In this document: piece by piece, positions 7,322-16,586 of the stretch
Position numbering within the stretch: position 1 is the stretch's first letter
How the letters are laid out: each line of letters begins with the position of its first letter
NCBI GenBank assembly: GCA_937935205.1
Contig: CALGXU010000141.1
Location: forward strand, 1 to 27,803
Direction of reading: 5' to 3'
Length of the DNA: 27,803 nucleotides
Origin: an uncultured Rothia sp.
Lineage (GTDB): Bacteria; Actinomycetota; Actinomycetes; Actinomycetales; Micrococcaceae
The notes under the pieces: generated by a model
Database searches by the model: none
Seen by the model: only the letters and a program-made list of their open reading frames with translations
What the model was told of the DNA's origin: nothing
Made by a program: the position numbers and the translations under genes

Positions 7322-10300
7322 CTAGACCCCGACCGGCACCTTCTGCACGGCTGCTGCCGCCTGTGCTGCCGCGGCCAGTGCCAGGGGAACCTGCGCCGCG
7401 CACACGGAGGCGCCATCGACCACCACGATGCGACCGGCGGGCTGCTCGCCCTGCGTGAATCGATCCAGAGGTAGCGCGGTCACCGTGCACATGTCGGCGT
7501 CCGCCAGGGATGCGGGCGCGAGCAGAAGCGCACGCGAGCATCCCATGAGCGCAGCCAGCAGTGGTGAGGAGGCGCGCCTCGGCCAGGGTGTGTAGGCGAC
7601 CAGCATGGCGCGGAACTCGCCGCGACGCTCCAGAAGGAGCTGCTGAACGGCGGGGGAGAGATACTGCAGGTCATCGACGAACACGAGCGTGCGCGCGGGG
7701 TTCTTCACCGAGTCTAGGAGCGCGCGGGTACGCTCCACGCTCGGTGGCTCACCCGATGCGCCGCCAGAACCCGTGGTGCCGCCAGAACCTTCAAGGATGA
7801 GGGTATCCAGCTGCGGGTTGAGCTGGGCACTGCTCTCCAGCAGGGTAGTTTTACCCGCTGACCGGGCGCCCTGTACCGGAACTACCGCCCCGGCCGGGGC
7901 GCTCAACCATACCGGCATCTGCCGGCGGTCAAAGGCAACCAGCAGCTTAGTGCCCTGCGGATTGCAGGTGGCGTGGGCGGCGGTTACGTACTCGGTTGAG
8001 GGCATACGATAGTATTCGGGGAACTGCCGCAGAAGAGTGCCCGGGCGAGTGCTCGACCCGGTAGAAGCGCTCGCGGCGTTATCCCGCAGAACCTGAACCA
8101 GCTCCTGGAAGCCCGCAACGCAGGGTGAAAGAATCGAAGCGCTCAGCGGCTGATCCCCAATCAACTCCTCATTGATGGCGCCCTCCACACAGTAGTGGCT
8201 CTGCGCCGGGGTCGGGTAGTCCTTGCTCGTTGAACGCATCAGGTCGGCGTCCAGGAAGCGGCGACTCAGCAGCGTGGAATGCGCCGCGGCAGCGAAACGA
8301 CCGCGCGGATTCAACGCGGAGGTGAACGCCACCGAATAGCCGCGACGGCACCCCTGCGAGAGCAGGTCGTAGAGCAGGTTCTCCGTATCGGGTTGACGAA
8401 CCAGCGCCTCCAGCCAACTGTCCAGACCGTCCACGACAATGAGTGGGCGGGCGGAAGCCTCGGTGCCCCACAGGTTCGGGACGCGCAGCTCCTCCAGGCA
8501 GAAACGCAGATGCGAAAGCTCCTGCGCACCCACGAGCGTCTCAAAGGCACCGGCGTAGGGTTCCAGGTCGCGGTAGAGTGCACCGTCAGAGGTCAGCAGA
8601 ACAACCGGCGTGCGGGCGGCGAACGCCTGAGCTAAAAGCCCGTAAAGCATCGGGGCTCGTTCGGCGCTCTGTGCCAGCAGTGCCAGCGCCTGCTGACCCG
8701 ACCAACTGATCGGGCGGCGCACACCGTAGCGGGCAATCTCCAGCTCGCCCAGCAGGTAGCCTTCGGAAGCAGTACCAGAATCTGTGGTTTCATGCGGGGT
8801 ATCCGCCGGGTCAATACCGTACGCTACCGGTTCGCTCACCGGCGCCTGCAACACGGGTAGCGGGGTATTCTCGGGAAGCTCCGGCGGAATCGGGCAATAC
8901 TCATCCTGAACCGCCGCATTCTTCTGAAGACCCCTCGGTGTGTGACCCATTGGCGCGTACTCGCGTTCATACAGCGCACGAATCTGCTGCGCCGAACGAA
9001 TCAGCAGCTCATCCTCGTTACCGCCCAGTTTCTGAACGGCAGAAGCGGCAGTCAGCTCACGCCAGCCGCCCTCCTCAAGACCCAGCACCTGCACCGGACG
9101 GGCAGCGCTGCTCGAGGGGACCGCATCCACCAGCGGGGCGCGGAACGGCAGGGAACGACCATCCGGCAGGCGCACATACCCGGCACCCGGATACGCCGCC
9201 GAAATATACGCCGCAGACTCATGCTCCAGCAGGTTATAGGAATCCTGCGCGCTCGCCACACGCAGGCAAATGCTCGTGGCGATATTGGCGCGAATATCCT
9301 GCGAAATAGCACCCTGCGGACGCTGAGTCGCCAACACCAGGTGCAGACCCAGCGAACGACCAATCGTGGCGATGCGCATCAGCTCAGCCATAGCGTCCGG
9401 CATGGAATCGATGAGCATGCGGAACTCATCCACCACAATCAGCAGCTCGGGGTAGCGCGGAGTGGTACCAGCCGCCTGACAGGATGCCAGGTAGTCGCGG
9501 TAGGAGTTCACACCGAGCGCTTGCAGATCCACCTCGCGGCGGTGAATATCGGCGCGCAAAAATTCGAGCGCACGCTCCACCGCGGACACATCAAAATTGC
9601 TCAACACGCTCAGCGCATGCGGCAACTGAGCCAGAGGACCCAAACCAGCCGAGCCCTTGAAATCTACCAGAATCAGGCCGAGGCGCTCGGGCGGGTAACG
9701 TAGCGCAGCGCTGAGCACCAGCGAACGCAGCAGCTGCGACTTACCGGCACCGGTCGTGCCACCGAGTAGCCAGTGCGGGCCGTGCTCAGACAGACCAATA
9801 TTCAGCGATCCACCCGAAGAAACACCCAGGTAGCAGCGAATATCGGAGGCGTAACGCTGAGCGGACCAGCGCTGCAGAACGGACTCCACCGCCATGTCAT
9901 CGGCGCGGTTCTTCTGCCGCGTGCTCTGCGCCTGGAGGGACGAGAACTGGAGAGAAGAGAATAGATGCGCCGACTGGTGCACCTGCGCCTCACTGAGCGC
10001 GCCCTGCTCCTGCTCGCATCCGGCGCGGTACAGGTTCTCAAGAGCGGCACAGAACGCCTCAACGCTGAGCCCGTCGGCGTGCTGGCACAGACCCTCACAC
10101 GCCAGCGGATGCACCTGGTAGACACCCTCGGTGGGCTGTACCGGCGGCGCCGCATAACCCTGCGCGCGGTATCGGACGCTCTGACGGTGGCTACCCTCAC
10201 TCGCGCACTCAACCCAGGCGGCACCAAAAAGCGCACCGGGCGCATGGGCGGGACTATCACCCTCAGCGCTGCCCAGCACGCAGAGCGCCGGGGCGTTCAT

Positions 10301-11890
10301 CTTCTGCTCACGCGGGGAGGCGAATGCACGGGACTGCGAAGACTGCGCGAGTGCCCCAGAGTTCAGCGCGGTTAGCAGGGGAGCGTAGGTAGCGCTCGCC
10401 TGCGGGGGCATGAGAACCAGCGGCGGAACAGATGCCGAAAGCTCCGACTGCAAGCTGCTCTGCAGAGCCTGCAGATACTTCTCCTGTTGCACGCCCGGCA
10501 GGCAATGCACGCTCACGCCCGGCACCACAGCCAGAGTCTGCATCAGACGATTGATTCGCAGCTGATCAGCGCTATCAGCGCCAGCCAGCAGAACGTGCAC
10601 CGCACCCGGATAACCCGCCACCAGCTGCACCAGGTAGGCGCGCAGATGCGCCTCCTCCAGCTTCAGGTAGTGACCGAGAGCCGGGGTGGGGAGCGGTAGA
10701 TAGTGGGGTGCATCCTGCTTCTCCAGAGTGCCCAGCGGGAGGTTGTGGCCGCGCAAGTAGGGCTGGCGAGGACCGCACCCGAGCACAATAGCCGGGTAGA
10801 CGGCATCATGCAGAGCGGAGGGGCCTGAAATCGCCAGGTCGCCCGCGGTCGGCAGGGCGAGGGCGCGTTCCTTCTCCTGCAGTGCCGCCTGATGAGTCTG
10901 CTGCGATGCGGCACGGTTCTCCGCCCGACCGCCAAAGAAATGCAGAAGCATCAGCAGTGAAGACGCCGCAGACATTAGCAGAAGGAACCACATGCCGGTC
11001 ACCAGCGCAATAATCAGACCCACCACAATGGGCAGGCACACGCTCAACAGAATCTGCTTGAGCTTACGCGGCGCCGGAGGGTTCACCACCACCGGCTCAA
11101 AGGGGTTGCCGGCATTGCCCAGGGGAGCGAGCGTCTGTGCGGGCTCGCCAGAGGAAGATTCGGGGGAAGAAGCGAGGGAAGAGCCGGGGGTAGCGGTGGC
11201 GCTCGCCTTTTCTACGGTGTGTTCGCCGTCGGCGCTGGGGGAGGTGAGCATGCAGAGCGAGGAGCCGAGGCGGAAAGGCTCGTCCCAGCGCAGGATGCGC
11301 GGCTCGGGGCCCTGCGCCTTTTTATCGCCCTGCACTTTCTCGCTACCCTCGCTCGCGGCGAGGTGCTTCTCGATCCAGCGGATGCCGGAGCTGTCGGCGT
11401 AGAAGCTGCCGTGCATCGGCTTGAGGAAGGGGTCCTGCAGGTGAATATGGTGCGGCTGTTCTCCTCCACGGGTGGCGAGTGCAGCCCTGCCGAGGCTGGT
11501 GCGGCCGCGGCTGATGGGGAAGGTTGTGCCCGCGTCGGGTCCGCGCAGAATGTGCAGGAGGCTGACGGCGGGCGCGCCCAGAGTTTGAGATTCGTTCGGA
11601 ATATGGATATTGAGTGCACCCGTGGCGTCGAGGGGGTCCTTATCGTGCGCGGGGCGTAGCTGGAACGCCCTCTCCTGCGCCGTAGCGTGCGCGCCGGGTG
11701 CAGAGTGTCGCAGAGCGTGGTTGAGCGCCTGCTCTAGAACCTGCTGGTTTGCGCTACCAGCGTTACCGGGGTTGAGCTGTATTCCGTTGGGTGCCGCCTC
11801 GCCGTCGAGTCGGAGTACGCGGGGGTAGGGGAGCGCGTCGGTGGTGTTGTGGTGGTCGAGAAAGAAGAGAGTCATACCCCCAGAAAACAT
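7322..11890 (-). CDS. EssC/EccC-like FHA-FtsK/SpoIIIE multi-ATPase
   Basis: This encodes 1522 residues. In order: an N-terminal segment (1-100), an FHA-type phosphothreonine-binding domain (about 105-215, LLHILRGPDAGTTFPISRGR then SLGR), a Ser/Pro-rich linker, two adjacent membrane helices (about 277-322), and three FtsK-like ATPase modules. Module 1 is intact: LLGGTTGAGKSQLLRSLVLS (Walker A, about 705-725), LLIVVDEFRML (Walker B, about 815-826), and the ATQRPQG motif. Module 2 (about 1080-1250) has lost its Walker A but keeps PLIVVDGLDSW. Module 3 has GARSAGKTTLL (about 1337-1348) and TLVFVDDLQYL. This is the layout of the motor of type VII secretion in Firmicutes (EssC) and actinobacteria (EccC). 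No WXG100 substrate or other Ecc/Ess gene is present in the window. The start is uncertain: ATG 11890 lacks a ribosome-binding site, and ATG 11875 follows GGGGG by 1 nt. Confidence 0.85.
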   Translation of the reverse strand: MFSGGMTLFFLDHHNTTDALPYPRVLRLDGEAAPNGIQLNPGNAGSANQQVLEQALNHALRHSAPGAHATAQERAFQLRPAHDKDPLDATGALNIHIPNESQTLGAPAVSLLHILRGPDAGTTFPISRGRTSLGRAALATRGGEQPHHIHLQDPFLKPMHGSFYADSSGIRWIEKHLAASEGSEKVQGDKKAQGPEPRILRWDEPFRLGSSLCMLTSPSADGEHTVEKASATATPGSSLASSPESSSGEPAQTLAPLGNAGNPFEPVVVNPPAPRKLKQILLSVCLPIVVGLIIALVTGMWFLLLMSAASSLLMLLHFFGGRAENRAASQQTHQAALQEKERALALPTAGDLAISGPSALHDAVYPAIVLGCGPRQPYLRGHNLPLGTLEKQDAPHYLPLPTPALGHYLKLEEAHLRAYLVQLVAGYPGAVHVLLAGADSADQLRINRLMQTLAVVPGVSVHCLPGVQQEKYLQALQSSLQSELSASVPPLVLMPPQASATYAPLLTALNSGALAQSSQSRAFASPREQKMNAPALCVLGSAEGDSPAHAPGALFGAAWVECASEGSHRQSVRYRAQGYAAPPVQPTEGVYQVHPLACEGLCQHADGLSVEAFCAALENLYRAGCEQEQGALSEAQVHQSAHLFSSLQFSSLQAQSTRQKNRADDMAVESVLQRWSAQRYASDIRCYLGVSSGGSLNIGLSEHGPHWLLGGTTGAGKSQLLRSLVLSAALRYPPERLGLILVDFKGSAGLGPLAQLPHALSVLSNFDVSAVERALEFLRADIHRREVDLQALGVNSYRDYLASCQAAGTTPRYPELLIVVDEFRMLIDSMPDAMAELMRIATIGRSLGLHLVLATQRPQGAISQDIRANIATSICLRVASAQDSYNLLEHESAAYISAAYPGAGYVRLPDGRSLPFRAPLVDAVPSSSAARPVQVLGLEEGGWRELTAASAVQKLGGNEDELLIRSAQQIRALYEREYAPMGHTPRGLQKNAAVQDEYCPIPPELPENTPLPVLQAPVSEPVAYGIDPADTPHETTDSGTASEGYLLGELEIARYGVRRPISWSGQQALALLAQSAERAPMLYGLLAQAFAARTPVVLLTSDGALYRDLEPYAGAFETLVGAQELSHLRFCLEELRVPNLWGTEASARPLIVVDGLDSWLEALVRQPDTENLLYDLLSQGCRRGYSVAFTSALNPRGRFAAAAHSTLLSRRFLDADLMRSTSKDYPTPAQSHYCVEGAINEELIGDQPLSASILSPCVAGFQELVQVLRDNAASASTGSSTRPGTLLRQFPEYYRMPSTEYVTAAHATCNPQGTKLLVAFDRRQMPVWLSAPAGAVVPVQGARSAGKTTLLESSAQLNPQLDTLILEGSGGTTGSGGASGEPPSVERTRALLDSVKNPARTLVFVDDLQYLSPAVQQLLLERRGEFRAMLVAYTPWPRRASSPLLAALMGCSRALLLAPASLADADMCTVTALPLDRFTQGEQPAGRIVVVDGASVCAAQVPLALAAAAQAAAAVQKVPVGV

Positions 11891-12507
11891 TAAAAAGCAT
11901 TAAAGCTCAATAAGTTGCCTGTATGTAAACAAAGGTGTTCGTATTTTTTGAATTTTTCGCCCCATTTCGCAAAAATCTGTTCAAAAAGCTGTGGATAAAC
12001 CGCTTCAATCGCCTCTCGCACGCGCCGATGGTATCCCCAAATGTGCCGGTAGGGGTGCTTCTTTGTGGCGCCTGAAGGCCTTGAAAAACCCGCCCCGACC
12101 GGTCTTCTTGCATCTGCGGCTCTACGCGGCGGCTAACTACCGCAGCAAAAAGAACGGGGTGAATATTTACCCGTAAATAAAATTCCTTCCCCAAAAGCCG
12201 GCCATAAAAATGCGCGGCAGAAAGAACTTTCTCAGACCCGCTTGACCTCGGGGTTCGTGAAGAATATTCACCCGGAGAAAGAGTGCGTGAACAATAGTCC
12301 AAAAGCCCCTAAACGCATGTCATAAGTATGCGTAGTGCTTGATAAACAGGTATCTTAGATTATGACTATATCCATCACGGGAGGGGCTTTTTGCACCCGC
12401 CCGTGCGGATTGCGGCGCGACTGAGACCCCTCGAATGTGTCCAATCTGGTAGGTGAATACCGCCCTCGCAGAAGCGGCGGTGCGCCGTGATAATACAGGA
12501 GAAAACA
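11891..12507. other. Divergent intergenic region, EssC-like / glf
   Basis: This AT-rich spacer of 617 nt has no supported gene; the open frame on the minus strand over 11907-12302 has no ribosome-binding site and non-coding-like composition. It holds a perfect DnaA-box sequence (TGTGGATAA, 11990-11998, complement TTATCCACA). A near-perfect palindrome GGGTGAATATTTACCC lies at 12158-12173, and a related GTGAAGAATATTCACCCGG further on at about 12257-12275. Both contain GAATATT and ACCC and could be two copies of one operator. A glf promoter candidate lies at 12339-12366. Confidence 0.4.
12339..12366 (+). promoter_or_regulatory. Candidate promoter of the galactofuran operon
   Basis: TTGATA (12339-12344), 16 nt, TATGAC (12361-12366). 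This is the best housekeeping-type pair before glf and predicts a leader of about 135 nt. The leader contains CACGGG/CCCGTG arms (about 12376-12405) that could fold. Confidence 0.35.
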
Positions 12508-13695
12508 TTGACCGCTGACCTCGTAGTAGTCGGTTCGGGCCTCTTTGGTCTGACCATCGCAGAACAGGCTGCCACTGAGCTGGGCCTGAAGGTTGCCCTG
12601 CTGGACCGCCGTTCCCACATCGGTGGTAACGCATACAGCGAGAAGGAGAAGCAGACCGGTATTGAGGTGCACCGCTACGGTGCGCACCTGTTCCACACCT
12701 CCAACGAGCGTGTCTGGGAGTACGTGAACCGTTTCACTGACTTCACCAACTACGTACACCGCGTGTACACCCGCCACAACGGCATCGTGTACCCCATGCC
12801 GATTAACCTGGGTACCATCAACCAGTTCTTCAACGCCGCTTACTCTCCCGCAGAGGCAAAGGCGCTCATCGCTGAGCAGGCTGGCGAGCTGGCTGGTACC
12901 GACCCGCAGAACCTGAATGACAAGGGTATCTCCCTGATTGGTCGCCCCCTGTACGAGGCGTTCATCAAGCACTACACCGCTAAGCAGTGGCAGACCCCGC
13001 CGGAAGAGCTGCCCGCATCCATCATTTCCCGCCTGCCGGTTCGCTACAACTACGACAACCGCTACTTCAACGACAAGTACGAGGGTCTGCCCGTTGACGG
13101 CTACGCAGCATGGCTGGAGCGTATGGCGGCGCACCCGAACATTGAGGTGCACCTGAACACTGACTTCTTCGAGCCCGGTCACCAGTACTCTCGCGAGAAC
13201 GTCCTGGGTCAGATTCCCGTGGTCTACACCGGCCCGGTTGACCGCTACTTCGACTACGCTGAGGGTGACCTGTCCTGGCGTACCATCGACCTGGAAGAAG
13301 AAGTCCTGCCGATTGAGGACTTCCAGGGTTGCTCCGTGATGAACTACCCCGATGCTGATGTTCCGTTCACCCGCATCCACGAGTTCCGTCACTTCCACCC
13401 CGAGCGTGACTACACCAAGGATGCAACCGTCATCATGCGCGAGTACTCTCGCTTCGCGAACAAGGGCGACGAGCCGTACTACCCGGTCAACACCTCTGTG
13501 GACCGTGAGAAGCTGCTGGCGTACCGCGACCTGGCTAAGGGCGAGAACAACGTGCTGTTCGGTGGCCGCCTGGGTACCTACAAGTACCTGGATATGCACA
13601 TGGCTATCGGTGCTGCACTGTCCATGTTCGATAACAAGATCCGCCCGCACTTTGCTGACGGTGCGAAGCTCGAGTCCGGTGGTGTCGACGCATAA
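12508..13695 (+). CDS. glf: UDP-galactopyranose mutase
   Basis: This encodes a 395-residue flavoenzyme that converts UDP-galactopyranose to UDP-galactofuranose, the donor for galactan. The N-terminal FAD site reads DLVVVGSGLFGLTIAEQAA, followed by RRSHIGGNAYSE and the GIEVHRYGAHLFHTSNERVW block. The RPLYEAFIKHYTAKQWQTPP stretch, the RLPVRYNYDNRYFNDKYEGL block and the C-terminal GGRLGTYKYLDMHMAIGAAL are hallmarks of bacterial Glf, and the length matches M. tuberculosis Glf. The start is TTG at 12508, six nucleotides after AGGAG; a GTG at 12487 lies upstream of that ribosome-binding site and is unlikely. First gene of a four-gene operon, 2 nt before the galactofuranosyltransferase. Confidence 0.96.
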   Translation: MTADLVVVGSGLFGLTIAEQAATELGLKVALLDRRSHIGGNAYSEKEKQTGIEVHRYGAHLFHTSNERVWEYVNRFTDFTNYVHRVYTRHNGIVYPMPINLGTINQFFNAAYSPAEAKALIAEQAGELAGTDPQNLNDKGISLIGRPLYEAFIKHYTAKQWQTPPEELPASIISRLPVRYNYDNRYFNDKYEGLPVDGYAAWLERMAAHPNIEVHLNTDFFEPGHQYSRENVLGQIPVVYTGPVDRYFDYAEGDLSWRTIDLEEEVLPIEDFQGCSVMNYPDADVPFTRIHEFRHFHPERDYTKDATVIMREYSRFANKGDEPYYPVNTSVDREKLLAYRDLAKGENNVLFGGRLGTYKYLDMHMAIGAALSMFDNKIRPHFADGAKLESGGVDA

Positions 13696-13697
13696 CC

Positions 13698-15704
13698 ATG
13701 GCTGATAAGACTTTGAAGAACCTGCAGCGGGTTATTTTCCCGAGCGCAGTTGAGACCGACGTCGTCCCCCTGTACGTGGATGCGAGTGTCGCAACCGGCG
13801 TGCAGCTGCCCACCCGTATTGATGGTGACGCTTCTACCTCCATTGCGGAGGCGATGAACACCTCCGGTCAGTCTGTGTCGAGCGCCAGCGCGAACCGTGA
13901 TGCCGCGAACAGCCTGAACAGCCGCCGCTCCATCACCGTGAACGCGGGCCAGAGCCTGTCTTTCGGCACCTACTTCAACGCGTTCCCCGCCTCGTACTGG
14001 CGCCGCTGGACTGACCTGAAGAAGGTCGTGCTGAGCGTTCAGACTCGCGGCGAGGGCATGGTCATTGTGTACAAGTCCAATGGCCGTGGCGTGATTCAGC
14101 GCGTGGATGCGAAGCTGCTCTCCGGCGAGGAGACCAACACCTTCACCCTGCCCCTGGCACCGTTCGGTGACGGCGGCTGGTACTGGTTCGACCTGGCTGG
14201 CACCGGCGACCTTGAGCTGATTGAAGCGAACTGGCTGGGCGACATTGAGCCCCGCGCAGACGTGAAGGCTGGTCAGGCAACCGTGCAGATTACCACCATG
14301 AACAAGGTGGAGTACTGCATCAACAACATTCGTGCTCTGGGTGAGAGCCCCGAGATTTTTGATGCTGTGCACGAGTTCCTGATTGTGGATCAGGGCACCC
14401 AGAAGGTGCAGGACCACGAGGACTTCGAAGAGGTCGTCAAGCCCCTCTCCGGTAAGTTCCGCATCATTAACCAGGGCAACTTGGGCGGTTCCGGCGGCTT
14501 CTCGCGCGGTATGTTCGAGGCTGTCAACAACGGCTCCGATTACGTGCTGCTGCTTGATGACGACGTCATCGTTGAGCCTGAGTCGATCCTGCGTATGGTG
14601 ACCTTCGCGAACTACTGCAAGGAACCCACCATCGTGGGTGCGCACATGTTCGACATGTTCGACCGTTCGGTCCTGCACGCGTTCGGTGAGGTTGTTGACC
14701 CGTGGCGTAACTTCTACGCTAAGCCGCACGATGACATGGCGATGGGCCACAACCTGGGTCACCACAACCTGCGTAACACCCCGTGGCTGCACCGCCGCGT
14801 GGACGTGGACTACAACGGCTGGTGGATGTGCCTCATCCCGACCACCGTCATTAAGGAAATCGGTTTGTCTCTGCCCCTGTTCCTGAAGTGGGATGACGCT
14901 GAGTACGGTCTGCGCGCTAAGGCCGCGGGCTTCGCTACCGTGTCCTTCCCCGGCGCGGGCGTGTGGCACGTGTCCTGGACCGATAAGGACGACTCCGTCG
15001 GCTGGCAGGCGTACTACCACGAGCGCAACCGCCTCATTACGGCGCTGCTGCACTCGCCCTTCGATAAGGGTGGCCGCGTGCTGCTGGAGTCCCTGTTCTT
15101 GGACGTCAAGCACACCCTGTCCATGCAGTACTACACCGAGGCTGGCCGCCTGATGGCGCTGGAGGATCTGCTATCCGGCCCCGATCACCTGCACCCCTCG
15201 CTCTCGCAGCGTCTGCCGGTGATTCGTGCGATGGCTAAGGAGTACCCGGAGTCTCAGGTGAAGCCGAACGTGGATGACTTCCCTGCTATTCAGACAAAGA
15301 AGCCTCCGTTCCGTGGCCGCCGTGCCTTCGCGTCCCCCGGTTACAAGAAGCTCGCTTCGTGGACCGCGAAGACTGTTGCTCGTCAGCTGTTCAAGCCGGT
15401 GAGCGAAGAGGCGAAGGCTCACCCGCAGATTCAGCTGAACTACGGTGAGACTAACTGGTGGACCCTGTCGAAGTTCGATTCGGCTCTGGCGACTAACGCT
15501 GAGGGTACCGGCCTGTTCTGGTACCGCCGCGACCCCGAGCAGCTCAAGTCGAAGCTGGCTCAGGCCGCTAAGTTGCACGTTCAGCTGGTGACCGGCTGGG
15601 AGAAGCTGCGTGAGCAGTACCGTTCGAAGGCTGCTGAGGTTGCCTCCTACGATGCGTGGGCTAAGACCTTTGCCGAGCATACGGATTCTGAGCTGACCCG
15701 ATGA
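13698..15704 (+). CDS. glfT2: GlfT2-like galactofuranosyltransferase (galactan polymerase)
   Basis: This 668-residue protein would extend a galactofuranose chain on a lipid carrier at the cytoplasmic face of the membrane. Residues about 1-195 form the N-terminal beta-rich domain, with a divergent Ser/Ala-rich stretch at 50-80. The GT-A domain follows: TTMNKVEYCINNIRAL, FLIVDQGTQKV, INQGNLGGSGGFSRGMFEAV, then the metal-binding triad LLLDDDV (Asp287-289), GWWMCLIP, the catalytic WDDAEYGLRAKAAG (Asp399/Asp400) and GVWHVSW (His near 421). The C-terminal 200 residues are helical. Mycobacterial GlfT2 is of similar length (about 640). No GlfT1 starter enzyme is seen, so this enzyme may both start and extend, or the starter lies elsewhere. 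It overlaps the permease gene by 4 nt (ATGA). Confidence 0.93.
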   Translation: MADKTLKNLQRVIFPSAVETDVVPLYVDASVATGVQLPTRIDGDASTSIAEAMNTSGQSVSSASANRDAANSLNSRRSITVNAGQSLSFGTYFNAFPASYWRRWTDLKKVVLSVQTRGEGMVIVYKSNGRGVIQRVDAKLLSGEETNTFTLPLAPFGDGGWYWFDLAGTGDLELIEANWLGDIEPRADVKAGQATVQITTMNKVEYCINNIRALGESPEIFDAVHEFLIVDQGTQKVQDHEDFEEVVKPLSGKFRIINQGNLGGSGGFSRGMFEAVNNGSDYVLLLDDDVIVEPESILRMVTFANYCKEPTIVGAHMFDMFDRSVLHAFGEVVDPWRNFYAKPHDDMAMGHNLGHHNLRNTPWLHRRVDVDYNGWWMCLIPTTVIKEIGLSLPLFLKWDDAEYGLRAKAAGFATVSFPGAGVWHVSWTDKDDSVGWQAYYHERNRLITALLHSPFDKGGRVLLESLFLDVKHTLSMQYYTEAGRLMALEDLLSGPDHLHPSLSQRLPVIRAMAKEYPESQVKPNVDDFPAIQTKKPPFRGRRAFASPGYKKLASWTAKTVARQLFKPVSEEAKAHPQIQLNYGETNWWTLSKFDSALATNAEGTGLFWYRRDPEQLKSKLAQAAKLHVQLVTGWEKLREQYRSKAAEVASYDAWAKTFAEHTDSELTR

Positions 15705-16582
15705 ACGATCTGAAGTCTGTTCCCCTGAAAGCGCCCGGCCGTGGGCGCGGCATCCTGGATGCGGTGAAGAACCGCTACCTGCTTCGACTGCTGGTCGATA
15801 AGGAGATCCAGGTCCGCTACCGCGGCTCGGTGCTGGGCATTTTGTGGTCGTACATTAAGCCGGGTGTGCAGTTCCTGGTGTTCTACATTGCCATGGGTAT
15901 GTTCCTTGGCTTGGAACGCGGTATGCACAACTACGCGGTGTACCTGTTCTCGGGCATGATTGCCATTAACTTCTTTTCGGAGGGTTTTGGTAATGGTGCT
16001 CGCGCCATGGTGGTTAACAGCGCGCTGATTCGTAAGATTTACCTGCCGCGTGAGCTGTTCTCGCTGTCGACGGTGTGGGTGGCTCTGGTGCATTTTGTGC
16101 CTCAGATTGCCGTGATGTTGCTGGCCTGCTTCTTGGTGGGTTGGTCCCCGACCTTCCTGGCGTTTGGGTCGATTCTGGCGGGCATGCTCATCGTGATGCT
16201 GTTGTCTTACGGTCTGGGTCTGATTTTCGGTGTGGCTAACGTGTTCTTCCGCGATTCGGAGAACATTGTGGACATGCTGCTGATGGTTGCAACCTGGTTC
16301 TCACCGGTGCTGTACTCCTGGACCATGGTGCGTGACACCCTGTACCCATGGGTGTTTAACGTGTTCATGATTAACCCGCTGACCGTTGCGGTGGAGCTGT
16401 TCCACTATGGCTTCTGGCATCCGACGCTCCGTCCTGAGGATTTGGCGCTTCCTGCTTCGCAGGTGGTTCCGCATCTCTTCAGCTTCTGGACTCCGATTGC
16501 CATTGGTATTTCTCTGCTGACCGTTTTGATTGGTGATTTGCTCTTCCGTAAGTTTGAGGGCAACTTCGCCCAGGAGCTCTGA
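15701..16582 (+). CDS. wzm: ABC-2 type polysaccharide export permease (Wzm-like)
   Basis: This encodes 293 residues with a basic N-terminus, the amphipathic RYLLRLLVDKEIQVRYRGSV interface helix (typical of Wzm/TagG), and about six membrane segments between residues 45 and 285. The RKIYLPRELFSLSTVWVALV stretch (the 'RKiyfPrel' signature) and the NVFFRDSENIVDMLLMVATW stretch (the 'vffRDi' motif before TM5) mark ABC-2 exporters of O-antigen, teichoic acid and galactan. It would form the membrane half of the exporter for the galactofuran made by the two preceding genes. Its start overlaps the transferase stop (ATGA). Confidence 0.94.
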   Translation: MNDLKSVPLKAPGRGRGILDAVKNRYLLRLLVDKEIQVRYRGSVLGILWSYIKPGVQFLVFYIAMGMFLGLERGMHNYAVYLFSGMIAINFFSEGFGNGARAMVVNSALIRKIYLPRELFSLSTVWVALVHFVPQIAVMLLACFLVGWSPTFLAFGSILAGMLIVMLLSYGLGLIFGVANVFFRDSENIVDMLLMVATWFSPVLYSWTMVRDTLYPWVFNVFMINPLTVAVELFHYGFWHPTLRPEDLALPASQVVPHLFSFWTPIAIGISLLTVLIGDLLFRKFEGNFAQEL

Positions 16583-16586
16583 TTCT

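Noticed and set aside
11990..11998. Perfect DnaA box (TTATCCACA on the minus strand), possible replication origin
   Set aside because: A single box with no cluster, no dnaA/dnaN nearby and no AT-rich unwinding element; probably chance or minor regulation.
11907..12302. 131-codon open frame on the minus strand between the EssC-like gene and glf
   Set aside because: No ribosome-binding site, AT-rich and repeat-bearing sequence, no recognisable protein pattern, and it covers likely promoter elements.
12355..15113. Long open frames antisense to glf and glfT2 (431 and 511 codons)
   Set aside because: Mirror frames caused by high-GC codon bias in strongly recognised genes on the plus strand.
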